DNA from: UMGS1781 sp045650705
GTDB lineage: Bacteria > Bacillota > Clostridia > TANB77 > CAG-508
Direction of reading: 5' to 3'
NCBI GenBank assembly: GCA_045650705.1
Contig: JAZRRK010000060.1
Coordinates: forward strand, 1-55,510
DNA: 55,510 bases
This document shows, piece by piece, positions 26,186 through 35,428 of this stretch. The notes beneath the pieces are model-generated. The model worked only from the letters and a program-made list of their open reading frames with translations. It was not told the DNA's origin and did no database searches. Positions within the stretch are counted from its first letter, which is position 1, and each line of letters opens with the position of its first letter. Both the position numbers and the translations under genes were made by a program.

Positions 26186-26223
26186 AAAAGAGGCATATGA
26201 CTGTTAAATCATATGCCTCTTTT
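26186..26223. terminator. Bidirectional terminator after the cohesin-like gene
   Basis: AAGAGGCATATGA and TCATATGCCTCTT form a 13-base stem with A- and T-runs outside. It stands between two convergent genes. Confidence 0.85.
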
Positions 26224-26228
26224 AGAGG

Positions 26229-26546
26229 TTAGTTATTAGCTGTAAAAACTAAAGTTTTTATTGGCAAAATTCCAGTGTAAAGACTGGACACTCTCCAAGT
26301 GAAGCCCAGTTCCTCCATGTCGTTTACAAAGTTTCTTCCTTTGTAAATTTCCTCATTCTGTAATTGGGTAATATCCCAATCACTTATCATAAAAGAGCTT
26401 TCATTTATGATGTTAGCTCTTTTTTTTATGATATTGAGCATTTTACGACCTTCTCCTGAGAAAAATTCAGAAGCAGATTGTTTGCTGAATTCAGAATGGG
26501 GTTCTTCGCTTTTTTTCAGCTGTTCCATGAATTCCTTTGCTTTCAT
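26229..26546 (-). CDS. Orphan protein, 105 residues, unknown function
   Basis: I choose the ATG at 26546 because AAAGGAATTTACT lies before it; the 14-residue extension to 26588 lacks a site. The protein begins MKAKEFMEQLKKSEEPHSEF, has a helix SASEFFSGEGRKMLNIIKKR and ends in strands (FTWRVSSLYTGILPIKTLVFTANN). It has no signal peptide or membrane segment. No family is recognised. The base mix is a little richer in GC than the neighbours. A -10 TATAAT with a TTGAAT -35, 17 bases apart, is visible upstream at about 26628-26656. Confidence 0.65.
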   Translation of the reverse strand: MKAKEFMEQLKKSEEPHSEFSKQSASEFFSGEGRKMLNIIKKRANIINESSFMISDWDITQLQNEEIYKGRNFVNDMEELGFTWRVSSLYTGILPIKTLVFTANN

Positions 26547-26676
26547 AGTAAATTCCTTTCTTCTAATTATAGATTTTTTATAGTGCATACCTCCATAGCA
26601 CTAAGAAAGACTATTAATATATAGCTATTATATTATAGCATAGATTAACATAAAATTCAAACTTCTATAACATATT

Positions 26677-26713
26677 AAAAATAAGTGTACAATTTATTTG
26701 CACACTTATTTTT
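26677..26713 (-). terminator. Terminator of the Big2/cadherin-like gene
   Basis: AAATAAGTGT and the near-complementary CACACTTATTT arms pair around a 12-base loop, nine bases after the stop. The leftward strand has a T-run. Confidence 0.7.
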
Positions 26714-26721
26714 GTAATATC

Positions 26722-28176
26722 TTATTTAAATCTTTTTCCTCTTGCTTTTTTTGTTTTAGTAACTATATTCTCTTCTTCTATTTTTATATTTTCATTTTCA
26801 GATTGTTGCGTTTCTATTTCTTCTATATTTTCTGTTTCTGCCAGATTTTTATTTACTACTTCTGGATCTAAAGCTACATTTGCTCTTTCCATTAAATTTG
26901 ACTTATTTAATTCTGCTAATTTTGCTAAGACCTTTTTATAGTTTTTATAGTCATATGCAAAGTATACCGTTAATCCTACAAATGTTGCAGTTGAAGCTAA
27001 TAGCATTCCTGTTATTATCCTATTAAAGTTTGCTGTTGCCCAACTTGTAATACCTGTTCCTATTCCGCTAAACCAATTTTTTATTTTTTGTAGTGGTGTT
27101 AAAGCAGTTGTAATTGGTTCTTCTTCTTTTTCTATTTTTATAGTATATGTTTTCTTTTCTTCTAATCCTGCTTCATCTGTTATAGTTGTTTTTATTGTTA
27201 TTGTATTTTCTCCTGCCTTTAGTTCTTCATTCCCTAGTATTTCTATAATTGCATTTTCACGATTTGCATTAGCTTCTATTATCAAATCTTTTACTGTATA
27301 TGGTAATTTATCTATTATACTATATTCATAGATATCAAAACTAAATTGTGGATCTAATTGTAATAATACTTTTTCTGAATTTTCATCTATATAGTAAACT
27401 GATACTTCTTTTAAACTTAGCTGTGGTTGTTTTCTTGTTGCTAGTATAGTATATGTTGTTTTACTTCCATCTTCAGCTGTTACAGTTATTCCTATTTCAT
27501 TTTCTCCTACAACTAGTTCATCATTTCCAGTTATTCTTACTGTTGCTTTTGAACTATCTGCAACTGCTGATATACTTAATTTTGTAACTTCATTTGGTAC
27601 ACTTATAGAGTATTCTTTTACTGAACTACTAAACTCTGGTGTTATAGTAGCTTCTGCAATTTCTAATTCTCCTAATTTTGAATTGCTTGATTTTGTTACT
27701 GTTGTCGTGTTGTTTGTTGTTGTATTATTATTGGTTGTTGTATTATTATTAGTTGATGGTGTAGTTGTTGTTGGTTTTTCTGGTTCTGGCTTTGGGGCTG
27801 GATTAGAAACTGTAACTGAGCAAGTTTTTGTTCCAATTACATCATTTAAGTCTGTATCTGTAACATCAACTGATGTAATGCTAATTGTAGCAGTTCCTGC
27901 TGATTTAGATGTTATTGTAATTGTTTCGCTAGAATTGTCTAACCATACTGATGATGTGCTTACTGTCGCTACACTTGTATTAGATGAGCTTATACTAAAT
28001 TGACCTGCACAGCCTGAAGCTGTTACAGTAATAGTTGTTGTTCCTCCTGTTGTTAAACTTGCTGAACTTTTATTTAGTGAAAAACTTCCTACTGCATTAA
28101 CTCCAATTGGAATTAACATTGCTATCAATAAAGTTATCATTGTAATTATAATAAGTTTTTTACTTAATTTATTCAT
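26722..28176 (-). CDS. Secreted/membrane surface protein with Big2 and two cadherin-like beta-sandwich domains
   Basis: The 484-residue protein has a signal peptide (residues 1-28), a Big2-type Ig-like domain at about 30-125 (SLTTGGTTTITVTASG...GTATISITS) and a Pro/Thr/Asn linker with TTNNN repeats (130-165). Two cadherin-like (PF12733-type) modules follow at about 170-250 (LGELEIAEATITPEFSSSVK) and 255-350. A membrane helix near 395-415 and a charged cytoplasmic tail ending KARGKRFK complete it. It is a surface scaffold or adhesin with no enzyme motif. It starts 16 bases after the dockerin protein gene stop, so the two are co-transcribed. Confidence 0.85.
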   Translation of the reverse strand: MNKLSKKLIIITMITLLIAMLIPIGVNAVGSFSLNKSSASLTTGGTTTITVTASGCAGQFSISSSNTSVATVSTSSVWLDNSSETITITSKSAGTATISITSVDVTDTDLNDVIGTKTCSVTVSNPAPKPEPEKPTTTTPSTNNNTTTNNNTTTNNTTTVTKSSNSKLGELEIAEATITPEFSSSVKEYSISVPNEVTKLSISAVADSSKATVRITGNDELVVGENEIGITVTAEDGSKTTYTILATRKQPQLSLKEVSVYYIDENSEKVLLQLDPQFSFDIYEYSIIDKLPYTVKDLIIEANANRENAIIEILGNEELKAGENTITIKTTITDEAGLEEKKTYTIKIEKEEEPITTALTPLQKIKNWFSGIGTGITSWATANFNRIITGMLLASTATFVGLTVYFAYDYKNYKKVLAKLAELNKSNLMERANVALDPEVVNKNLAETENIEEIETQQSENENIKIEEENIVTKTKKARGKRFK

Positions 28177-28192
28177 TGCACTATTCTCCTTT

Positions 28193-30109
28193 TTATAAAG
28201 TAATTGATGATATTCCCATTATATGATTTTTAATCATCATGTAATCTTTTGATTTTATATCGCTGTCTTTACTCACATCAGCTGCTATCTTTTCTAAATC
28301 TGTTAGTGTTAATGTTCCCATTATATAATTTTTAATCATCATATAATCTTTTGATTTTATTTGTCCGTCTCCACTTACATCTCCAACCATTGCAATTGTA
28401 TATTCTACGCCACCTATTGTTACTTTTGCGCCTGTTCCAAAAGTATCTCCTGATAATACAGCTTCTGGTATATCAGTTATCTTTGTGCTTGGAGAAACTT
28501 TTATATATGTTCCTTCTATCTTATATTTTTCTGCTGGTTCTGTTTGTAAATATGCTGATGATATATATCCTTGTGTTCCATCTTCTAATTTTACTCTATA
28601 CCATATATGTCCAGATATTTTATATGCAAGTTTCTCTACAATTATTACATTCGTTCCTGGTTGTAATATTTGTTTTACGGTCGCATTAGTTGTTGATGGA
28701 CCATTTCTTAAATTGCACATTGTTGCTATTGTTGTTTCCTCATGAACTTTTTCGGTAAATTCTGCATCTCCTAAATATTCTCTTGATGCATATCCAAATA
28801 TTATCTCTGTCCCTGTATTATATATAACTCTATCCCAATATCTTGCATCACTTGAAACTTCGTTTGCTTTTTCAATTCTAGTTATTATTGTTCCTTTTGG
28901 AACTTTAGCTTTTACATAGTAATCTGTTGATGGACCACTACGTATACTTAAATCTGTTGTTTGCGTTTGTACTACTACTTCCTCTGTAGTATATGTAACA
29001 TTTTTACCTGGTTTTTCTGATATTGTTTCAGGCATATTCTCATATACTGGTATTATAAAATTAAAATTGCTTTCTAAAATTCCTAATTCTTCATATGCAT
29101 CATACACATCTAAACTCTCTGTATATGGTGCTGATACATTTTGTTGGTATTGATGACCATATAAAGAATATTTGCTATTACTATCTACATGATATTTTTG
29201 TAAATATAATGTATCTTGATAATTTCCAATATATCCACCTTTAAGAAATTCAGCTCCTCCATTTATTGCAAGCTCTGGATTTGTCCAACCACTACTCTTA
29301 GCTCTCTCCAACCCATTCTTTATAATATCTGCTGCAGAGTTTCCGCTTGCTCCTACATTAAAATAATTATAATATCCTAAATATAAAGTTTGTTGTTCTG
29401 TATTTGTTTCCGTATTTGTGTAAGTATAAGTATATTGTCCTGATATTAAGTTACTTGTTCCATTTCCTTGTTCTTGTCTTATTCTTGCTGCTAAATGATA
29501 TGGACTTACATTATTCTTCTTACCTGCTTCATAAATTATCTGAGCATAAGATTTATTAATTGTTTGAGTATTTCCTGCTGTATCTATGTATGTAATACTG
29601 CTAACATCCATAAATGTTCCTGATAATATTGCTTGTACACCTTCTACAGTATGTACATTTTCATTGAATGATAAAGTCTCAAATGCAAATATATAAGTTT
29701 CATTTAACCAATTTCTAGGATCTATATAATATGATACTGTTTTGTTTGAAGCACAATACCAAGAACCGTTATCCTTTGGATCTGTTCCACAAACTGAGCA
29801 TACCCAGTCTGATACATTTCCAGTTACAAGAGAATTATGTACTAAACTTCTTGTATGTAATACAGTGGTTTGGTTTTCAAGAACTGTATTCCAATCCAAA
29901 CCGGTATATAATATGGTAAAGGTCCAATTTGGATGTGCTGTTTTTAGTTCTTGGACAGCTGTATATATATATGGATATTTTGTTAAATTAGTTATATCCT
30001 CTGTACGTTCTCTAGCTTGAACTTGGCTGTTTAAAATAATTGATAATATACAATAAAACATTATTATACAAATCAACATAAAGCTAAGAACCTTTTTGAT
30101 TTTTTTCAT
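28193..30109 (-). CDS. Secreted glucosaminidase-like autolysin with SH3 repeats and a C-terminal dockerin
   Basis: The 638-residue protein has a signal peptide (1-32). A glucosaminidase-type catalytic region at about 40-350 has NWTFTILYTGLDWNTVLE, YHLAARIRQEQGNG with a candidate catalytic Glu, and YYNYFNVGASG. Two bacterial SH3 domains follow at about 390-460 (SIRSGPSTDYY) and 465-535 (NLRNGPSTTNA). A type I dockerin with two calcium-loop repeats ends it: GDVSGDGQIKSKDYMMIKNY and VSKDSDIKSKDYMMIKNHI. It should cut peptidoglycan glycan chains. The dockerin suggests docking to a cohesin partner such as the wall-anchored protein at 25451. GCAGGAGATG precedes the ATG. Confidence 0.87.
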   Translation of the reverse strand: MKKIKKVLSFMLICIIMFYCILSIILNSQVQARERTEDITNLTKYPYIYTAVQELKTAHPNWTFTILYTGLDWNTVLENQTTVLHTRSLVHNSLVTGNVSDWVCSVCGTDPKDNGSWYCASNKTVSYYIDPRNWLNETYIFAFETLSFNENVHTVEGVQAILSGTFMDVSSITYIDTAGNTQTINKSYAQIIYEAGKKNNVSPYHLAARIRQEQGNGTSNLISGQYTYTYTNTETNTEQQTLYLGYYNYFNVGASGNSAADIIKNGLERAKSSGWTNPELAINGGAEFLKGGYIGNYQDTLYLQKYHVDSNSKYSLYGHQYQQNVSAPYTESLDVYDAYEELGILESNFNFIIPVYENMPETISEKPGKNVTYTTEEVVVQTQTTDLSIRSGPSTDYYVKAKVPKGTIITRIEKANEVSSDARYWDRVIYNTGTEIIFGYASREYLGDAEFTEKVHEETTIATMCNLRNGPSTTNATVKQILQPGTNVIIVEKLAYKISGHIWYRVKLEDGTQGYISSAYLQTEPAEKYKIEGTYIKVSPSTKITDIPEAVLSGDTFGTGAKVTIGGVEYTIAMVGDVSGDGQIKSKDYMMIKNYIMGTLTLTDLEKIAADVSKDSDIKSKDYMMIKNHIMGISSITL

Positions 30110-30190
30110 TTTTTCATCTCCTGCATCATTAGTAAATTTTATCTGAAATAAGTATATAATATACTTAAAATCAAGTCAAGGTAAAACGTC

Positions 30191-30239
30191 AAAAAAAATG
30201 TGGAAATTTGTAGAAGAGTTCTCTTCAAATTTCCACATT
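30191..30239 (-). terminator. rlmB operon terminator
   Basis: AATGTGGAAATTTG and CAAATTTCCACATT form a stem of about 14 bases. Eight A residues on the plus strand at one side give a T8 run leftward. It starts nine bases after the rlmB stop. Confidence 0.85.
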
Positions 30240-30247
30240 GTTTTATA

Positions 30248-31102
30248 CTACATTCTTTGTTTTACTGCCTCATATATTACTATTCCTGCTGATACTGCAG
30301 CATTCAGTGATGTTATTTCTCCTTTCATTGGTATTTTTAATAATACATCACAGTTTTCTCTAACTAATTTTCCCATTCCAAAGCCTTCGCTTCCTATTAC
30401 TATTGCAACTGCGCCTGTTAAATTTTCTTCATAATAATATTTTTCAGCATTGATGTCCGTACCATATATCCAGACATCATTACCTTTTAAATATTTTATT
30501 GTATCATTTATATTATTTACTCTTGCTATATTCATGTGTTCTACTGCGCCACTCGCAACTTTATATACTGTACTATTTACACTGCAAGCCCTACGTTTTG
30601 GTATAACTATACCATGTACTCCAGCTGTTTCAGCAGTTCTTATTATTGAACCTAAATTATGTGGATCTTCTATTCCATCTAATATTAATACGAATGGCTT
30701 TTCATTTTTGTCTTTTGCTTTTTGTAATATATCTTCAACTTGGCAATAATTAAATGGCGGTACTATTGCTATTACTCCTTGATGATTTTGTGTTTGTGAC
30801 ATTTTATTTAATTTTACTTTATCTACTTCTACTATCACTATTTTTCTGTCTCTTGCAATTCCCACAATCTTATTTATAGAACCATGTTTTTCTCCTTTTT
30901 CTATAAATATTTTATTAACATCTTTACCACTTTCTAATAATTCTAAAACTGAATTACGTCCTTCTATTTGATCAGAAAATTCCTGATTTTGATTATCATT
31001 TTTATGATTTACTTTAAAATCTTTCTTGCTTCTTTCTTTGTAGTTATTTGATTTTGTGTGTTTTTTATTATTATTTTTTTTATTGTCTCTCATTTTTTTC
31101 AT
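30248..31102 (-). CDS. rlmB: 23S rRNA (guanosine-2'-O)-methyltransferase RlmB-like (SpoU family)
   Basis: The protein has 284 residues. An unusual Lys/Asn-rich N-terminal extension (1-45) precedes the substrate-binding L30e-like domain starting IEGRNSVLELLESG. The SpoU/TrmH knot has motif 1 LDGIEDPHNLGSIIRTAETAG, motif 2 VIGSEGFGMGKL and motif 3 IPMKGEITSLNAAVSAGI. RlmB methylates G2251 of 23S rRNA in E. coli. Related enzymes act on other rRNA or tRNA sites, so the exact target is inferred. The start overlaps the end of the kinase-like gene by 23 bases, which implies translational coupling. Confidence 0.93.
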   Translation of the reverse strand: MKKMRDNKKNNNKKHTKSNNYKERSKKDFKVNHKNDNQNQEFSDQIEGRNSVLELLESGKDVNKIFIEKGEKHGSINKIVGIARDRKIVIVEVDKVKLNKMSQTQNHQGVIAIVPPFNYCQVEDILQKAKDKNEKPFVLILDGIEDPHNLGSIIRTAETAGVHGIVIPKRRACSVNSTVYKVASGAVEHMNIARVNNINDTIKYLKGNDVWIYGTDINAEKYYYEENLTGAVAIVIGSEGFGMGKLVRENCDVLLKIPMKGEITSLNAAVSAGIVIYEAVKQRM

Positions 31103-32378
31103 CTACCCTTTCAGTATTTTTATTTTCACTATGTTTTTCTGCTATTTTAGCTTGTTGTTCTTGTTGCCATCTTTTTTCAAATGCTAAAGAAAGTCCGTTA
31201 GCTGCCCATACAATATTAGGACTATCTTGGTTATATATAAAATCTGTATCTAGAATTACTATGTCATCATTTTCTAATTCTTTGCCTCTAATTTTTTCAT
31301 CAAAACCGATTGAATTTGGTGCAACTTTCATTTTTTCGCCATTCAAAGTCGGAATATTAGGTTTCCTCAATCTTCCTAGATTAGGAAATCTAACGTCTGA
31401 CCAAATTATCCCGTCATCTCGAAGCTCTTTATATATTTTGTATAAAGTTCCTTTGCCCATATCTTCTTTACCTAAAGGATTAACTTTGTCACAAATTTCT
31501 ATACATGCAAATGCCATATTATCCTTTTCTTCATCTAGCAAATTTATTCTTGTTAATGGTTGTAATATTCTAGTGTGATTTGGTATATTGTATGTTCCTC
31601 TTGTTGAACCTATTTTTAATATTTTATCTCCTATTTGATAAACATCACTATACCCTCCTCCACCTATTCTATTTATATCTAACCATTTTGCTTTTTCGCT
31701 TTTTAATAGTTCTTGTATAATTGTAGATAAAGTAACAGTATAATCGTTTATTAATTTATCTTTCCTTTCCTCATAAAATGGTCTAATTTTTGTTGTACTT
31801 AATAGAAACTTTGAAACCTCTAAATGATTTGCTTTTAAACTATGTTCAAAATTATTATCTAATTTTCTTGAAATTCCTTTTAATACTTGAACTACTTTAA
31901 ACAAATTTTTCTTTCTTACACTTCCAAGTATATTATTACAATTATCCTTTATAATTTGCTGTCCTTCAGGCAATTGTTTTAATTTTTCAAAAAACTCTTC
32001 TTGGCTAAATCCCAATAACTCTACTTCCATTTCTTTAGAATTTCCATAATTTTTTGCTGTTCTAAATCGTTCTAAAACTATGTCAAAGTTTTCTAATATC
32101 ATATCTCTTGTACTTTCATTATCTAGTAATAAATTAAGTAAGCTTCCTAAATAATAATTATTTGTTTTATATAATATCTGTTCAAAGTTTTCATCTATAA
32201 TTTCAGCTGGTAATTTAGAATTCCTATTTATCCTTAAAAAGTTTTTTAATATGTCTATTTTTCTAGGAATTGTTATACTGCTAGATTTATCTAGGAATTG
32301 ATAAACTGCTGAATATGTAAATTCTCCATTTATGTTGTCTTTACAATTAATAGCTCGTAAAAATTTCCTTTCGTCCAT
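31080..32378 (-). CDS. Divergent protein-kinase-like protein with helical N-terminal domain
   Basis: The 432-residue protein has an N-terminal helical region (about 1-225) without clear similarity to anything I know. A kinase-like domain follows. RIGGGGYSDVYQIGDKILKIG resembles the glycine loop plus the lysine strand, IIWSDVRFPNLGRL resembles the catalytic loop (Asp and Asn in place) and IVILDTDFIY resembles the metal-binding strand (DTD in place of DFG). The tail is charged and Lys/Glu-rich. It lies between lepA (3-base gap, ribosome site inside the lepA end) and rlmB (overlap), so it is tied to translation genes. Whether it phosphorylates protein or a small molecule is unknown. Confidence 0.65.
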   Translation of the reverse strand: MDERKFLRAINCKDNINGEFTYSAVYQFLDKSSSITIPRKIDILKNFLRINRNSKLPAEIIDENFEQILYKTNNYYLGSLLNLLLDNESTRDMILENFDIVLERFRTAKNYGNSKEMEVELLGFSQEEFFEKLKQLPEGQQIIKDNCNNILGSVRKKNLFKVVQVLKGISRKLDNNFEHSLKANHLEVSKFLLSTTKIRPFYEERKDKLINDYTVTLSTIIQELLKSEKAKWLDINRIGGGGYSDVYQIGDKILKIGSTRGTYNIPNHTRILQPLTRINLLDEEKDNMAFACIEICDKVNPLGKEDMGKGTLYKIYKELRDDGIIWSDVRFPNLGRLRKPNIPTLNGEKMKVAPNSIGFDEKIRGKELENDDIVILDTDFIYNQDSPNIVWAANGLSLAFEKRWQQEQQAKIAEKHSENKNTERVDEKNERQ

Positions 32379-32381
32379 ATA

Positions 32382-34190
32382 TTACTCCTCGTCTAATTTT
32401 AGAACTGATAAAAATGCCTCTTGTGGTACTTCTACACTTCCTATTTGTCTCATCTTTTTCTTACCTTTTTTTTGCTTTTCTAATAATTTTTTCTTTCTTG
32501 ATATATCTCCACCATAGCATTTTGCAAGTACATCTTTTCTCATTGCAGATATTGTTTCTCTTGCTATTATTTTTCCACCTACAATAGCTTGAATTGGTAT
32601 TTCAAATAATTGTCTTGGTATTACTGTTTTTAGTTTTTCTGCCATTTTTCTGCCACGTGTATATGCACTATCTTTATGTACTATAAAAGATAAAGCATCT
32701 ACTTGCTCATTATTTATATGTATATCTAATTTAACTAATTCTGCTTTTCTGTATTCAGTAAATTCATAATCTATAGATGCATATCCTTTTGTTTTTGATT
32801 TCAATGTGTCAAAAAAGTCGTATATAATTTCATTTAATGGAAGTTCATATTCTAAACAAACTCTTATATCATCTAGATATTTCATATCTAAATATATGCC
32901 TCTTCTGTCTTGGCAAATTTCCATTACATTACCTACAAAATCCTTTGGCACCATTATTTCAGCTTTTACCATTGGTTCCTCTATGTATTCTATATCTTGT
33001 GTTGGAGGTAAGTCTACTGGATTATACAGTTCTATCATTTCTCCGTCGCGTTTGTATACTTTATATATAACAGATGGTGCTGTTGTTATTAAATTTAAGT
33101 CAAACTCTCTTTCCAATCTTTCTTGGATTATTTCTAAATGTAACAATCCTAAAAATCCACATCTAAATCCAAATCCTAATGCTACTGATGTTTCTGGTTC
33201 ATAACTAAGTGCTGCATCATTTAATTTTAATTTTTCTAAAGCTACTTTTAAATTCTCATAATCCCCGCCGTCTAATGGATAAACACCACAATATACCATT
33301 GAATTAGCTTTTTTATAACCTGGTAATGGTTCTTTTGCTGGATTTTCTATTGTTGTTATTGTATCTCCTACACTTAAATCAGAAACTGTTTTTACACTCG
33401 CCGCTATATATCCTACTTCTCCTGCTTCTAATTTATCTGCTGGCCTATATGCTCCTGGTTCTAGATATCCTAATTCTGTAACGACAAATTTTTTATTTGT
33501 TGCCATAAATAAGATTTCATCGCCTGTTTTAACAGTGCCTTCTACTACTCTAATATAGCTCACTGCTCCTTTGTAATTATCATATATTGAATCGAAAATT
33601 AAGCATCTTAGTGGTTTTGTACTGTCTCCTACAGGAGGTTTAAAATCTGTCACTATTCTTTCTAATACTTCCTCAATATTTAAACCTGATTTTGCTGATA
33701 TACATGGTGCATCCATTGCTGGAATTCCTATTATATCTTCTATTTCTTTTTTTACTTCTTCTGGTCTAGCACTTGGCAAATCCACTTTATTAATTACTGG
33801 CAATATTTCTAAATTGTTATCTAATGCTAAATAAACATTTGCTAGTGTTTGAGCTTCAACTCCTTGGCTACTGTCTACCACTAATATAGCACCTTCACAC
33901 GCTGCCAAGCTTTTTGATACTTCATAATTAAAATCTACATGACCAGGAGTATCTATTAAATTTAGTATATATATTTCTCCGTCTTTTGCTTTATACTCCA
34001 TTCTTACGGCTTGTGCTTTAATTGTTATTCCACGTTCTTTTTCTAATTCCATATTATCAAGGACTTGGCTTTGCATCTCTCTTTCTGAAAGCAACCCAGT
34101 ATTTTCAATTAATCTATCTGCTAATGTAGATTTTCCATGATCAATATGTGCTATTATACTAAAATTTCTAATTCTTTTTTGTTTATCCAT
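32382..34190 (-). CDS. lepA: Elongation factor 4 (LepA)
   Basis: LepA is a ribosome-bound GTPase that aids 30S assembly and elongation. The 602-residue length is standard. The G motifs are AHIDHGKST (G1), the G3 DTPGH and the G4 NKVD. Domain II, the EF-G-like III and V domains and the LepA-specific C-terminal domain (DALSFIVHKDSAYTRGRKMAEKLK) follow, ending at about KKMRQIGSVEVPQEAFLSVLKL. AAAAGGGAG precedes the ATG. It heads a run of lepA, the kinase-like gene and rlmB. A REP-like element lies upstream. Confidence 0.98.
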   Translation of the reverse strand: MDKQKRIRNFSIIAHIDHGKSTLADRLIENTGLLSEREMQSQVLDNMELEKERGITIKAQAVRMEYKAKDGEIYILNLIDTPGHVDFNYEVSKSLAACEGAILVVDSSQGVEAQTLANVYLALDNNLEILPVINKVDLPSARPEEVKKEIEDIIGIPAMDAPCISAKSGLNIEEVLERIVTDFKPPVGDSTKPLRCLIFDSIYDNYKGAVSYIRVVEGTVKTGDEILFMATNKKFVVTELGYLEPGAYRPADKLEAGEVGYIAASVKTVSDLSVGDTITTIENPAKEPLPGYKKANSMVYCGVYPLDGGDYENLKVALEKLKLNDAALSYEPETSVALGFGFRCGFLGLLHLEIIQERLEREFDLNLITTAPSVIYKVYKRDGEMIELYNPVDLPPTQDIEYIEEPMVKAEIMVPKDFVGNVMEICQDRRGIYLDMKYLDDIRVCLEYELPLNEIIYDFFDTLKSKTKGYASIDYEFTEYRKAELVKLDIHINNEQVDALSFIVHKDSAYTRGRKMAEKLKTVIPRQLFEIPIQAIVGGKIIARETISAMRKDVLAKCYGGDISRKKKLLEKQKKGKKKMRQIGSVEVPQEAFLSVLKLDEE

Positions 34191-34221
34191 AGTTTTAACT
34201 TTCTCCCTTTTAAGAAAATTT

Positions 34222-34368
34222 AAGAACCCCCAGCTTCACTTCGCTCAGCAGCCCCTTGTTAAAGGGGCTTTCTTGTAATACTTCGTAGTTTAGGTTAATC
34301 ATTGGCCACCTCTATAAACCTCCTTTAATAAGGGAGGTGGCACCCGATAGGGTGACGGAGGGTTCTTA
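34222..34368. repeat. REP-like composite element, copy B2
   Basis: It carries AAGAACCCCCAGC, CTTCACTTCGCTCAGCAG, CCCCTTGTTAAAGGGG, a short spacer, CCTTTAATAAGGGAGG and GGTGACGGAGGGTTCTT. These are the modules of copy B1 in the opposite arrangement, and outer AAGAACCC/GGGTTCTT ends bound it as an inverted repeat. It fills the gap between dus and lepA. Confidence 0.75.
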
Positions 34369-34372
34369 TGTT

Positions 34373-35350
34373 TTATAGTATTTTAAAATATTCTTCTAAT
34401 ACCTCTATTACTTCCTCTTGACTTTCTAACTGATTTACTACTTGTCTTACTTTACTTGAGTCTTTTAAATTTTTTAAGTACCAGCAAATATGTTTACGCA
34501 TTTCTCTAATTCCTACATATTCACCTTTTTCTTCTATTTCTATCTGTAGATGTTCCTTTATTATTTGAAATTTTTCTTGAGGTGTTTTTTCAATTATACT
34601 AGATTTACCTTGTAATTCTTTTATTATGTTTTTCATTTTCCAAGGTTCACCCAAAATCCCTCTTCCAATCATTATTCCATCTACACCTGTATATTCAAAC
34701 ATTTTTATTGCATCAGTTGTAGTTTTTATATCTCCATTTCCTATTACTGGTATTTTTACTGCCTCTTTTACTTTTTTTATTATGTCTAAATCTACTTTTC
34801 CTGAATAAAATTCATCCCTTGTTCTACCGTGTACTGTTATAGCTTTTGCTCCTGCTTCTTCTATTATCTGCGCAGCTTCAACTGCAACTATATTATCACT
34901 ATTCCATCCTTTTCTTATTTTTACTGTAACTGGTTTTGTTGTATTTTTAGTAACATTTTCTACAATCTGTCCGATTAATTCTAAATTTAAAAGCAATTTA
35001 CTTCCGTCACCATTTTTTACCACTTTTGGAGCAGGACATCCCATATTTATATCTATTATATCTCCATATTTTTCTACTTTATTTGCAATAGCACCCATAA
35101 TATTTGGATCACTACCAAATATTTGTATTGCAATTGGTCTTTTTTCTTTACTAACCTCTAATAATTCTTCTGTTTTCTGGTCATTATAATATAATCCTTT
35201 ACTGCTTATCATTTCTGTACATACTAAGCCTGGCTCTCCATATTTCTTGCATATCTTTCTAAAGCTTGCATCTGTTACTCCAGCCATTGGAGCTAATAAT
35301 ACATTATTTTCTAATTCTACATTTCCTATTTTTAATTTCTTAATATACAT
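34373..35350 (-). CDS. dusB: tRNA-dihydrouridine synthase
   Basis: The flavoenzyme reduces uridine in tRNA D-loops. The 325-residue protein has the TIM-barrel start VLLAPMAGVTDASFRKIC, the catalytic-cysteine region DINMGCPAPKVVKNGDGSKL, VKIRKGWN, AITVHGRTRDEFYSG, IPVIGNGDI and VDGIMIGRGILGEPW. A C-terminal helical tRNA-binding domain (about 240-325) follows. Naming it DusB is by overall likeness to the Firmicutes enzyme; Dus subtypes are hard to part by eye. A short repeat (A1) and rodA lie upstream. AAAGGAATG precedes the ATG. Confidence 0.93.
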   Translation of the reverse strand: MYIKKLKIGNVELENNVLLAPMAGVTDASFRKICKKYGEPGLVCTEMISSKGLYYNDQKTEELLEVSKEKRPIAIQIFGSDPNIMGAIANKVEKYGDIIDINMGCPAPKVVKNGDGSKLLLNLELIGQIVENVTKNTTKPVTVKIRKGWNSDNIVAVEAAQIIEEAGAKAITVHGRTRDEFYSGKVDLDIIKKVKEAVKIPVIGNGDIKTTTDAIKMFEYTGVDGIMIGRGILGEPWKMKNIIKELQGKSSIIEKTPQEKFQIIKEHLQIEIEEKGEYVGIREMRKHICWYLKNLKDSSKVRQVVNQLESQEEVIEVLEEYFKIL

Positions 35351-35387
35351 TTCTTCATTCCTTTAATTATAATTATATGAAATACAC

Positions 35388-35425
35388 TAGCCCAACATAT
35401 ATAACACCGACGAGATTGGGCGGAT
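35388..35425. repeat. CGACGAGATTGGGC element, short copy A1
   Basis: TAGCCCAAC, ATATATAACAC and CGACGAGATTGGGCGGA are the two ends of the larger elements at 42099 and 46030 joined without the middle, in reverse order. It ends four bases from the restored rodA stop. Confidence 0.65.
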
Positions 35426-35428
35426 TGC

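Noticed and set aside
27683..28003. Rightward Val-rich ORF of 106 residues
   Set aside because: It is the mirror frame of the Thr/Asn-rich linker of the Big2/cadherin-like gene.
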